Shown: piece after piece, positions 33,894-41,896 of the stretch
Position numbering within the stretch: position 1 is the stretch's first letter
How the letters are laid out: each line of letters begins with the position of its first letter
Assembly: GCF_013425765.1 (NCBI RefSeq)
Contig: NZ_JACCJZ010000017.1
Span: 310,001-374,000, forward strand
Length of the DNA stretch: 64,000 nt
Direction: 5' to 3'
Source of the DNA: Luteimonas deserti
Lineage (GTDB): Bacteria > Pseudomonadota > Gammaproteobacteria > Xanthomonadales > Xanthomonadaceae
Made by a program: the position numbers and the translations under genes
The notes under the pieces: model-generated
Databases searched by the model: none
Told to the model about the DNA's origin: nothing
What the model saw: the letters and a program-made list of their open reading frames with translations, nothing else

Positions 33894-34094
33894 ATGGCCC
33901 GGATGCAACGCGACCCGACCCGGGAACGCAATCTCAGCCACGACTACGCGAAGTGGCTGCTGCAGGAAAAGCGCGAGCGCACCCAGGCGAACGGCGCCCT
34001 GTTCGCCCGCACCCACACCACGCGGGGCCGCCGCTTTCACGGCTACAACCAGGAAGAGGTCTGCCGGATCATCGGCGTCGATTTCGATAGCTGA
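33894..34094 (+). CDS. Small basic hypothetical protein
   Basis: A 66-residue, highly charged, soluble protein, for example LSHDYAKWLLQEKRERTQ and RGRRFHGYNQEEVCRIIGVD. I do not recognise a family. The ATG at 33894 has GAGG nine bases upstream, and the composition (Lys, Glu, Tyr, Asn, few Pro) differs from chance GC-rich frames, which supports a real gene. An in-frame ATG at 33885 is possible. The short size and basic patches might suit a nucleic-acid-binding or regulatory role, but nothing proves it. Confidence 0.5.
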   Translation: MARMQRDPTRERNLSHDYAKWLLQEKRERTQANGALFARTHTTRGRRFHGYNQEEVCRIIGVDFDS

Positions 34095-34673
34095 GCGCCG
34101 CGATCGTGGTGAAACTTCCGCCGCGGCATGGGGCACGACTTACGTAAGCCGACGGGTTCCGTGCTGCGAACGGGACGTCAAAATCCGGGAGCCCGACTTC
34201 GTCGAGAGACCGTGTGCATCACGAACGCTGCGTTTTGTGGTGCGCCGGCGCAAAAAAACTGCCTCTCGAAGAGCTCTCCCAGTCCTTGCTGCGTACGGAG
34301 CCTGAGGTGCGACGGCGTGAGCGCCGCGCGTCGGGCACTGCGCAGCGTGTGCACGAGTACGTCGCTGCCTGCATGCTGCGCAACACGGCGGTATTCCGGC
34401 AAAGATGTCGTCAATCTGGTTGGTTCCGTCGGACGATCGCGTCGCTCGTGTCCGCTCTTCATTCACCGTCGGCGCTGACTCCTCATGTTTACTCGGCCGG
34501 GTGCCTGCGAACAGGGCTACGCAGGCCGCTTTGATGTACCCATGCGATGCCGGTCCTAGTGGTTGGGTGATCTCATCCCGCGCGGGGAGACGTACCGTAC
34601 GACCAGGAGGAGGCAGTTGGCGGGCGGGGGCTCGAGATTGCAAATTGAGCAGTAAGGCATGTAACTCAGCGCA
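34095..34673. other. Lower-GC intergenic region
   Basis: About 580 bases, visibly less GC-rich than the surroundings. Frames on both strands (for example minus 34688-34140) lack protein-like composition and start signals. I see no gene; it may be old transferred or decayed sequence. Confidence 0.4.
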
Positions 34674-34687
34674 TGTCACCGGTGTCA
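34674..34687. promoter_or_regulatory. Candidate LacI-type operator 1
   Basis: TGTCACCGGTGTCA: central palindrome CACCGGTG flanked by TG and CA, matching 13 of 14 bases of a LacI-family-type palindrome TGACACCGGTGTCA at the same spacing. It lies about 390 bases before the large TonB receptor gene. Confidence 0.4.
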
Positions 34688-34744
34688 CCAGTTGAGCGCG
34701 TGAGCAGCAGCTGCGAATGTCCGATCACTTTGTTGCGCTGCACG

Positions 34745-34773
34745 GTGACAAAATCCTCAGCGCGTAATAAATC
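34745..34773 (+). promoter_or_regulatory. Candidate promoter of the TonB receptor gene
   Basis: GTGACA (34745-34750, five of six against TTGACA), a 17-base spacer and the AT-rich TAAATC (34768-34773, weak -10). It lies just upstream of the operator at 34787, so a bound repressor would sit near the start site. The leader would be about 295 bases. Confidence 0.3.
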
Positions 34774-34786
34774 TGCGTCAACGATG

Positions 34787-34800
34787 TGTTAGCGCTATCA
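34787..34800. promoter_or_regulatory. Candidate LacI-type operator 2 (TGTTAGCGCTATCA)
   Basis: TGTTAGCGCTATCA has the palindromic core TAGCGCTA framed by TG and CA. This is the classic LacI-family operator form TGnTAGCGCTAnCA known from Caulobacter and Xanthomonas sugar-uptake genes. It lies 275 bases before the TonB receptor ATG, 113 bases from operator 1. Confidence 0.55.
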
Positions 34801-35075
34801 CGGTGGATGCGGCTGCTGGCTCTACTAGAGATGCGACAACGCTCGATAAGGAGTGCCGGAAGGGGCGGCGCACCTTGTGACATGAAGTGCGACGCGAGGG
34901 GAAGCAAAGGCCGCATCGAGTATTTGCATATGCGGCGCAGACGATCCTGCGGATGTGAGAGGTCGATAGCGACTCGGATCGTGTCATCGGTTCGCGAGCG
35001 GACATGCGTGAAAAAAGGGTGCCGGGGGCGACGTGCTCACGGTCGTTGCAATCCTGGTGCTGAGGGAAAGGCCAC

Positions 35076-38000
35076 ATGAATCGTAAGTTGAAGCGTTTGA
35101 AATCGCGTGCGATGTTCACCTTCGTCGGGGGGGTGCTGATTCTCAATCCCGCATTCGCGCAGGAGCCGCAGCAGACTGCCCGGCCTGCGTCCGAGTCTGC
35201 CCCGTCGTCGAGCCAGGCGGCGACCAATCTCGATACGGTCACCGTCACCGCGTTGCGCAGCAGCCTCAACCAGTCGATGGAGACGAAGCGCGAAGCCGCG
35301 GGCGTGGTCGATGCGATCAGCGCCGAGGACATCGGCAAGTTCCCGGATACCAATCTCGCCGAATCCCTGCAGCGCATTACCGGCATCTCGATCGAGCGAC
35401 GCGATGGCGAGGGCGCGCAGGTCACGGCGCGCGGTTTCGGTCCTCAGTTCAACATGGTCACGCTCAATGGACGTCAGGTGCCCGGCGCCGACGCCTTCGG
35501 TGCCGCCGGCCAGGTGGCGATCGGTGGTGTGGATGGCGGCACGCGCGCTTTCAATTTCGCGCAGCTCGCGGCCGAGTCCATCAGCGGGATCGAGGTCTAC
35601 AAGACCAGCCAGGCCCACGTGCCCAGCGGCGGTATCGGCGCGACGATCAACATCCTCACCGACCGACCGTTCAACCATTCGGGCGTCGTCGCCAGTGCGG
35701 GTGCCAAGGTCGTTTCCGACCGCAGCCAGCCGTTCGAGAACGATCTGACGCCCGAACTGTCCGGCATCTTCAGCTACACCAATCCCGACAAGACCTTCGG
35801 CGTGGGACTGAGCACCAGTTACCAGAAGCGCCAGGGCGGCTCGGTGCAGGCCACCAACAACTACTGGAACATCCAGCCGTGGACGGGCTCGATGCCGGGC
35901 AATCCGGCGGTGGTCAACGCGCCGGCCATCGGCGAGCTGTACGCGCGCCCCAATGACCTGCGTTACGCGTTTTCCGAATTCGAACGCGAGCGCATCAATG
36001 GCCAGGCCGTCGTGCAGTTCGCGCCGACCGACAGCGTCACGCTGACGTTGGACTACACCTACTCGACGAACGAGATCACCGAGAACCGCGGCGAGCAGGG
36101 GATGTGGTTGCAGAACAGCGACTACACCAACATCGAGTTCGACACGTCCGGCGCGGTGGCGACGCCGACCTACATCCGCGAGATCGCCGGCACCAAGGAT
36201 TTCGGCCTCGAGCAGCAGCGCAGCATGCAGGAGTACAAGCTCGGTTCGCTGGGCTTGAACGCGGTCTGGGACGTCAGCACCGATTTCCGGCTGAGCTTCG
36301 ACGCTCACAACTCGAAGACCGAGAGCCGGCCGAACGATCCGCTCACCGGCGGCGGCTCGATCTTCATGAGCATCGCGGGCACCAACAACTGCACCACGGG
36401 CCCGCATTGCGGCGGCTCGTGGGTGCAGGAACTCGCCTTCAACAACGGCATGCCGGTCGGCACGCAGACCTGGTATCCCTCGACCGCGGATGCGATCGCG
36501 CGCACCAACGGTGTCGTCAACCCGGGCTTCGTGGCTGGCGAGATCGGCAGTCAGGTGCTCCGCGTCAATGCGCAGACCCAGGTCAGCGAGATCAAGCAGG
36601 GACGGGTCGACGGCGAGTGGAGCTTCGACCAGGGCCGCTTCCAGTTCGGCGTCGACAGCAACAAGGTCACGACACATCGTCTGCAGGCGGCCGAGGCCTA
36701 TTCGGCCCTCGGCGACTGGAGCGTGGCGAACGTCGATTCCGACGTGGCCGGCGGCCTGATGAACTTCCTGCAGCCGGTCAACATCGTGGGTCTGTTCGAC
36801 GACTACTCCTTCAGCAGCTGGCCGGCGTGGCGCGGCGACGCCGGTGCGCTCGCGCAGTGGGCGGCCGGTCAGTACGGTGTGGGCCTGGGCGTAAGCCCGC
36901 AGAACTCGGCCGACAACCGGGTCGAAGAGAAGACCAATTCGGCGTACATGCAGCTCTCGCTCGAGGGTGAGCTCGGCGGCATGCGCACCAACACCCGTAT
37001 CGGCGTGCGCTACGAAACCACCGACATCACCTCGACCTCGATCATCGCCATTCCCGAGGCGATCGAGTGGCAGTCCAACAACGACTTCCGCATCCTGCTG
37101 TCGGACGAGAAGCAGCCCTTCAGCGAACGCTCGAGCTACAGCTACATCCTGCCGAATCTCGATTTCAGTCTCGATTTCACCGACCAGTTGAAGGGGCGCG
37201 CGTCGTTCGGCAAGAGCATCGCGCGTGCGCCTTACGGAAACCTCTATGCAGGCCCGGGGGCCCAGCAGCCGACCGGCTCGGTCCTGCTGGATTCCTCGGT
37301 CCGCGCTCAGGGCAACTCGCAGAACCCGAGCCTCAAGCCGCTGGAGTCGGACAACCTCGATCTGGCGCTCGAATGGTATTTCGCCAACGCGAGTTACCTG
37401 TCGGTGACGTACTGGACCAAGTCGGTGAACAACTTCATCGGCAACACCATCACCCAGGAGCCGCTCTACGGACTGCGCGACCCGACCTCGGGCCCGGATG
37501 CCCAGGCCGCGCTCGCCTTCCTGCTCAGCCCGGCATGCGCGGCGCAGGTGGGCGCTGCCAATGCGTCGGCGTGTTCCGGCAACGACACATCGCTGTTCAG
37601 TGCGCTGGCCTTGCTGCGCAACGACCCGGCCGGTCTCGGCGCGTTCGACGGCACGGGCGCCCAGGCGCTCGCGCTGGAAGCGGCTTACGACGTCTACGGC
37701 AACGCCAACGACCCGCTGTACCAGTTCAACGTCAGCCAGCCGATCAACCAGAGCGCGGCCACGCTGCGCGGCTGGGAGCTGGGCGGCCAGTACTTCTTCG
37801 GCGACAGCGGGTTCGGCATCCTCGCCAACTACACGATCGTCAACGGCGACGTCGGCTACGACAACGCGGGCGATCCGAACGTCGACCAGTTCGCGCTCAC
37901 CGGCCTCAGCGACACCGCCAACGCGGTCTTCATGTACGAGAAGTACGGCTGGACGGTGCGCCTGGCCTGGAACTGGCGTGATGAATATCTGATCCTCGCC

Positions 38001-38216
38001 AACCAGGGCAACAGCAAGAATCCGTACTACGTCGAGGCTTACGACCAGTGGGACCTCAGCGTGAACTACGCGCTGAACCGGAACTGGTCGTTCGGGTTCG
38101 AGGCGATCAACCTGACCGGCGAGGACGTCCGCTGGCACGCCCGCACCGACCAGCAGATCGTCAAGCTGGCCGACCAGAGCCCGCGCTACATGCTGGGTGT
38201 GCGGTACCGGTTCTGA
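35076..38216 (+). CDS. Large TonB-dependent receptor (TIGR01782, Xanthomonas/Caulobacter type)
   Basis: 1046 residues. The signal peptide ends at NPAFAQ (residue 29). The TonB box region reads NLDTVTVTALRSSLNQS, and the plug has the TIGR01782 signature VVDAISAEDIGKFPDTNLAE, SLQRITGISIERRDGEG and VTARGFGPQFNMVTLNGR. The long barrel ends with YMLGVRYRF, whose terminal Phe is used for outer-membrane insertion. Receptors of this subfamily import plant-type or complex carbohydrates rather than iron chelates. Two LacI-type operators upstream suggest induction by a sugar or its product. SapC, cupin-8 and halogenase genes follow, as in related bacteria. A strong hairpin lies just after the stop. Confidence 0.93.
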   Translation: MNRKLKRLKSRAMFTFVGGVLILNPAFAQEPQQTARPASESAPSSSQAATNLDTVTVTALRSSLNQSMETKREAAGVVDAISAEDIGKFPDTNLAESLQRITGISIERRDGEGAQVTARGFGPQFNMVTLNGRQVPGADAFGAAGQVAIGGVDGGTRAFNFAQLAAESISGIEVYKTSQAHVPSGGIGATINILTDRPFNHSGVVASAGAKVVSDRSQPFENDLTPELSGIFSYTNPDKTFGVGLSTSYQKRQGGSVQATNNYWNIQPWTGSMPGNPAVVNAPAIGELYARPNDLRYAFSEFERERINGQAVVQFAPTDSVTLTLDYTYSTNEITENRGEQGMWLQNSDYTNIEFDTSGAVATPTYIREIAGTKDFGLEQQRSMQEYKLGSLGLNAVWDVSTDFRLSFDAHNSKTESRPNDPLTGGGSIFMSIAGTNNCTTGPHCGGSWVQELAFNNGMPVGTQTWYPSTADAIARTNGVVNPGFVAGEIGSQVLRVNAQTQVSEIKQGRVDGEWSFDQGRFQFGVDSNKVTTHRLQAAEAYSALGDWSVANVDSDVAGGLMNFLQPVNIVGLFDDYSFSSWPAWRGDAGALAQWAAGQYGVGLGVSPQNSADNRVEEKTNSAYMQLSLEGELGGMRTNTRIGVRYETTDITSTSIIAIPEAIEWQSNNDFRILLSDEKQPFSERSSYSYILPNLDFSLDFTDQLKGRASFGKSIARAPYGNLYAGPGAQQPTGSVLLDSSVRAQGNSQNPSLKPLESDNLDLALEWYFANASYLSVTYWTKSVNNFIGNTITQEPLYGLRDPTSGPDAQAALAFLLSPACAAQVGAANASACSGNDTSLFSALALLRNDPAGLGAFDGTGAQALALEAAYDVYGNANDPLYQFNVSQPINQSAATLRGWELGGQYFFGDSGFGILANYTIVNGDVGYDNAGDPNVDQFALTGLSDTANAVFMYEKYGWTVRLAWNWRDEYLILANQGNSKNPYYVEAYDQWDLSVNYALNRNWSFGFEAINLTGEDVRWHARTDQQIVKLADQSPRYMLGVRYRF

Positions 38217-38246
38217 TCGCGACCGGTACCCGGTCCGACGCGAAGG

Positions 38247-38275
38247 CGATCCCGCTGCGGCGTGCAGCGGGATCG
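38247..38275 (+). terminator. Hairpin after the TonB receptor gene
   Basis: CGATCCCGCTGC and GCAGCGGGATCG form a perfect 12-base stem with a 5-base loop, followed by GCGCTTTCG. It begins 30 bases after the receptor stop. It may end most transcripts there, so that the SapC, cupin and halogenase genes are made at a lower level. Confidence 0.6.
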
Positions 38276-38329
38276 GCGCTTTCGGGTTCGGTGGTGCATC
38301 CGGGTGCCCGGTCCACGCGCCGCACCCGG

Positions 38330-38335
38330 TAACAT
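38330..38335 (+). promoter_or_regulatory. -10-like element TAACAT before SapC gene
   Basis: TAACAT ends 45 bases before the SapC-family ATG and comes after the hairpin, so these genes may have their own promoter. No good -35 was seen. Confidence 0.25.
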
Positions 38336-38380
38336 CGTGCCGGTCGCAGCCGCATCCGCGACGTCCGGTAGGGAGGGGCG

Positions 38381-39136
38381 ATGGCCCGTTACGAACTGCT
38401 CAACAACGTGGCCCACGCCGCGCTTCGCGTGGCCACGGGCTTCGGGCCGCAATACGGCGACGACGTGGGCATGGTGCCTGCGTTTCCGAGCGAGTACGCG
38501 GAGCTCCAGCGCGAGTATCCGATCTTCTTCCGGAAGGACGCGGAGGGGGCTTGGACGTCGGTGGCACTGCTCGGTTTCGAGCAGAGGGAGAACCTGTTCC
38601 TGCGCGACGGGCGCTGGAATGCCAGCTATCTGCCGGGTGCGGTCGCCAAGGGACCGTTCCTCATCGGCTTCCAGACGCAGCATATCGACGGCGAGCTGCG
38701 GCAGGAGCCGGTGATCCACGTCGACCTCGAGCATCCGCGCGTGGTTGAAGAGACGGGTGAACCGGTGTTTCTTCCTCAGGGCGGCAACAGTCCCTACCTC
38801 GAACATATCGCCGGCGTGCTGCGCGGCATCCGTGACGGGACCGATTTTGGCGCACAGATGTTCGACGCTTTCGATGCGCTGGGACTGATCCAGCCGGTGT
38901 CGCTGGCGGTCGAGCTCGACGACCGGCACCGCGTCGATGTCGCCGGCCTGCACGGCATCGACCGTGACCGTCTGGTCGCGCTGGACGGCGCGGCGCTCGA
39001 AGGTCTCAGCCGCGCGGGATATCTGGAAGGGGCCTATCTGGTGCTGGCGTCGCTGCACAACATGCGCCGCCTGATGGCCGAGAAGCAGCGGCGTTTGCGC
39101 GAGCAGGACATGCCGGTGGCGACCCGAGGACGCTGA
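38381..39136 (+). CDS. SapC family protein
   Basis: 251 residues, no signal peptide. The start YELLNNVAHAALRVATGFG, then MVPAFPSEYAELQREYPIFF, GFEQRENLFL and WNASYLPGAVAKGPFLIGFQ match the SapC family (historically named from the Campylobacter surface-layer gene sapC). In Xanthomonas and Caulobacter relatives, SapC genes are regularly coupled to TonB receptors and halogenase-like genes; the biochemical role is unknown. GGGAGGGG precedes the ATG. The cupin-8 gene follows after 3 bases, so the two are surely co-transcribed. Confidence 0.9.
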   Translation: MARYELLNNVAHAALRVATGFGPQYGDDVGMVPAFPSEYAELQREYPIFFRKDAEGAWTSVALLGFEQRENLFLRDGRWNASYLPGAVAKGPFLIGFQTQHIDGELRQEPVIHVDLEHPRVVEETGEPVFLPQGGNSPYLEHIAGVLRGIRDGTDFGAQMFDAFDALGLIQPVSLAVELDDRHRVDVAGLHGIDRDRLVALDGAALEGLSRAGYLEGAYLVLASLHNMRRLMAEKQRRLREQDMPVATRGR

Positions 39137-39139
39137 GAC

Positions 39140-40156
39140 GTGACGCCCGCCGCCATGCGCACGCTGGACGACTGCGATCCGGGTGCACTCCCGCTGGATG
39201 CATTGACGGCCGAGGGCCAGCCTGCGGTGCTCAAGGGGGTCGCCCGCGACTGGGGTCTGGTGCGTGCCGGGGGGGCGTCCGTCGCCGATGCCATGGCATA
39301 TCTGCGCGGCTTCGACGGGGGCCGTGCGGTGCCGTATTCCTTCGGCCCACCGGAGATCGAAGGGCGCCCGTTCTACAACGCCGACTGCACCGCATTGAAC
39401 TTCGAGGTGCGCCGCGGCGGGCTCGGCGAGGTGCTCGACGCGATCTCGAACCATCTCGACGATCCGCAGCCACCGACATACTACGTCGCCTCACTGCCGG
39501 TGGCCGGCGCGCTGCCCGGCTTTTCCGAACACAATGCGCTGCCGCTCGCGGGACTCGGCATCGACGCACCGCCCAGTATCTGGATCGGCAACCGCGTCGT
39601 GGCGTCGTGCCACTTCGACGCGCCCGACAACCTCGCGGTCTGCGCGGTCGGCCGTCGCAGGTTCACGCTGTTTCCGCCCGAGCAGATCGACAACCTCTAT
39701 CCGGGCCCGCTGGAGCCCACGCCGGGGGGCCAGGTCGTGAGCCTGGTCGATTTCACGAACCCGGACGAGTCTAGGTTTCCACGCTTCCGAGATGCGATGG
39801 CGTCTGCGCAGACCGCCGTGCTGGAACCGGGCGACGCGATCTTCATCCCCAGCATGTGGTGGCACCAGGTGCAGGGACTCGCACCGTTCAATGTGCTGGT
39901 GAACTACTGGTGGCGTCGGTCGCCGGCCTACCTCGCGTCGCCGCTGCTCGCGCTGCAGCATGCGCTGTGGACGGTGCGGGACCTCCCCGAGCGCGAAAAG
40001 CAGGCCTGGGCCCGGATCTTCGACTACTACGTCTTCGGCCCGGCCGACCGTGCAGGCGCGCATCTTCCTGCAGCGGCACGCGACGTGCTCGGCCCCATCG
40101 ACGAGACGCTGGCGCGCCGCATGCGCGCCATGCTGATCGCGCGTCTCAACCGCTGA
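39140..40156 (+). CDS. Cupin-8 (JmjC-like) domain protein
   Basis: 338 residues, no signal peptide. The cupin core has the iron-binding HxD in SCHFDAPDNLAV (His158, Asp160) and the distal His242 in IPSMWWHQVQG. GDAIFIPSMWWHQV is the usual strand before it. Together with GRRRFTLFPPEQIDNLYPGP this fits the cupin-8 group, which includes protein and small-molecule hydroxylases of the FIH/JmjC type using 2-oxoglutarate. Here it sits between SapC and a flavin-dependent halogenase, so it may modify the same molecule. GTG 39140 or ATG 39155 could be the start; I used the longer form. Confidence 0.87.
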   Translation: MTPAAMRTLDDCDPGALPLDALTAEGQPAVLKGVARDWGLVRAGGASVADAMAYLRGFDGGRAVPYSFGPPEIEGRPFYNADCTALNFEVRRGGLGEVLDAISNHLDDPQPPTYYVASLPVAGALPGFSEHNALPLAGLGIDAPPSIWIGNRVVASCHFDAPDNLAVCAVGRRRFTLFPPEQIDNLYPGPLEPTPGGQVVSLVDFTNPDESRFPRFRDAMASAQTAVLEPGDAIFIPSMWWHQVQGLAPFNVLVNYWWRRSPAYLASPLLALQHALWTVRDLPEREKQAWARIFDYYVFGPADRAGAHLPAAARDVLGPIDETLARRMRAMLIARLNR

Positions 40157-40178
40157 ACCGCATCAGGAGCACGCCTGG

Positions 40179-41711
40179 ATGAATGAGGCAGCACCCGGGG
40201 CCGGCGGCCCCGTTCGCAAGGTGGTGATCGCAGGCGGCGGAACTGCAGGCTGGCTCGCGGGCTGCGCGCTCGCGCACCAGTTCCGTGATCGCCTCGACAT
40301 CACCCTGGTGGAGTCGGACCAGATCGGCACCATCGGAGTGGGCGAGTCCACCGTGCCGCCCATTCGCAGCTTCCACCGCTTCCTGCAGATCGACGAGCAG
40401 GCCTTCCTGCGCGCGGTGGCCGGCACTTTCAAACTCTCGATCTCGTTCGAGGGCTGGCGACGCCCGGGGCACCACTACATCCACCCGTTCGGAATGACGG
40501 GGCAGGGCACCCTGGCCGCCGGCTTCCATCATTTCTGGCTCGACAGCCTGCGCCGCGGCATGTCCTCCGAGCTGGGCGACTTCTGCCTGGAGTCGGTGGC
40601 CTCGCGCGCGGCTCGCTTCTCGCTGCAGACCCGGCCCCAGGTGAACTATGCCTACCACCTCGACGCCGGTCTCTACGCCCAATTCCTGCGCGGTATCGCC
40701 GAACGGCACGGACTGGTCCGTATCGAGGGCCGCATCGGCGCCGTGAGCCGGCATGCGACCAGCGGTGATGTCGACGCCCTGGTGCTCGACGATGGCCGAC
40801 GCATCGAGGGCGACCTGTTCATCGACTGCACCGGTTTTCGCGGACTGTTGATCGAGCAGGCGTTGCAGACCGGCTACGAGGACTGGAGCCACTGGCTGCC
40901 GAGCGACCGGGCCGTCGCAGTGCAGACCGCGCTGTCGGGCTCACCGGTGCCGTATACGCGGGCGATCGCGCACAAGGCCGGTTGGCGCTGGCAGATCCCG
41001 CTGCAGCACCGGGTGGGGAATGGACTGGTGTATTCCAGCCGCTACATGTCCGACGACGAGGCCCACGCGAAACTGCTGCGCGACATCGAGGGCCCGCCTT
41101 TGGCGGAGCCGAGGGTGGTGCCGTTCCGCACCGGCCGCCGGCTCAAGACCTGGAACCGGAACGTGATCGCGCTGGGGCTGGCCAGCGGCTTCATCGAGCC
41201 GCTGGAATCGACCAGCCTGCACCTGGCGATCAGTGCGGTGGTGCGTCTGATCCAGCTGTTCCCGTTCGAAGGCATCGCATCGTCGCTCGTGGATCTGTTC
41301 AACGATGCCGCCCGCGCCGAAGCCGAGCACGTGCGCGACTTCATCGTGCTGCACTACCACGCCACCCGGCGCGAGGAGCCGATGTGGACCGCATGCCGCG
41401 AGATGCCATTGCCGCCTTCGCTCGAGCTGCGACTGCGCGCCTGGCGCGAGCGCGGCCACGCCTGGCAAGGCGCGGACGAACTGTTCCGCGTCGACTCCTG
41501 GACCCATGTGCTGCTGGGCCAGGGAATCGAGCCGAGGCAGCATCATCCGCTGGCGCGCGCCCTGGGGGACGACGACCTGCAGCGGCTGCTGGCATCGATC
41601 CGCGATCCGATCCGGCGCACGGTGGACGGGATGCCATCCCAGCAGGCCTTCATCGAGCACTACTGCAAGTCGCCTGCGGCTGTCTGGGGCTCGCGCGCAC
41701 CCGCAGCCTGA
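40179..41711 (+). CDS. Flavin-dependent tryptophan-halogenase family enzyme
   Basis: 510 residues. FAD-binding GGGTAG (19-24), catalytic Lys85 in VAGTFKLSISFEGW, and the halogenase signature WxWxIP as GWRWQIPLQHRVGNG (268-282). The conserved Glu-Ser pair lies in SGFIEPLESTSLHLAIS. These are the residues that let FADH2, oxygen and halide make a chlorinating or brominating agent. So the enzyme looks competent, although it probably acts on something other than free tryptophan. Relatives from Xanthomonas and Brevundimonas with the same neighbours halogenate indole-like compounds in vitro. A separate flavin reductase would be needed; none is adjacent. Confidence 0.9.
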   Translation: MNEAAPGAGGPVRKVVIAGGGTAGWLAGCALAHQFRDRLDITLVESDQIGTIGVGESTVPPIRSFHRFLQIDEQAFLRAVAGTFKLSISFEGWRRPGHHYIHPFGMTGQGTLAAGFHHFWLDSLRRGMSSELGDFCLESVASRAARFSLQTRPQVNYAYHLDAGLYAQFLRGIAERHGLVRIEGRIGAVSRHATSGDVDALVLDDGRRIEGDLFIDCTGFRGLLIEQALQTGYEDWSHWLPSDRAVAVQTALSGSPVPYTRAIAHKAGWRWQIPLQHRVGNGLVYSSRYMSDDEAHAKLLRDIEGPPLAEPRVVPFRTGRRLKTWNRNVIALGLASGFIEPLESTSLHLAISAVVRLIQLFPFEGIASSLVDLFNDAARAEAEHVRDFIVLHYHATRREEPMWTACREMPLPPSLELRLRAWRERGHAWQGADELFRVDSWTHVLLGQGIEPRQHHPLARALGDDDLQRLLASIRDPIRRTVDGMPSQQAFIEHYCKSPAAVWGSRAPAA

Positions 41712-41896
41712 CCGGAGGCTGCGTGGACGCGCCTTGGCGCGCCGGCACGGACCGGCACCTCGGCATGCGACGCGCGCTCGCTCTCGCGGAGCTGACCTGT
41801 CGCGCGCCGCGACGGGCCTGCTCGTCGGGCGCGAAACAAGGTGACGGATCCACCGCATGCGGCCACCATGCTCGCCCCGAACCCTGGAACCGCTGG

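Noticed and set aside
34140..34688. Minus-strand frame of 182 codons in the lower-GC region
   Set aside because: No ribosome-binding site, no recognisable motif and composition typical of noise.
35037..38138. 1033-codon open frame on the minus strand across the TonB receptor gene
   Set aside because: It mirrors the codon phase of the real receptor gene, has no start signal or known motif, and the plus strand shows a clear receptor.
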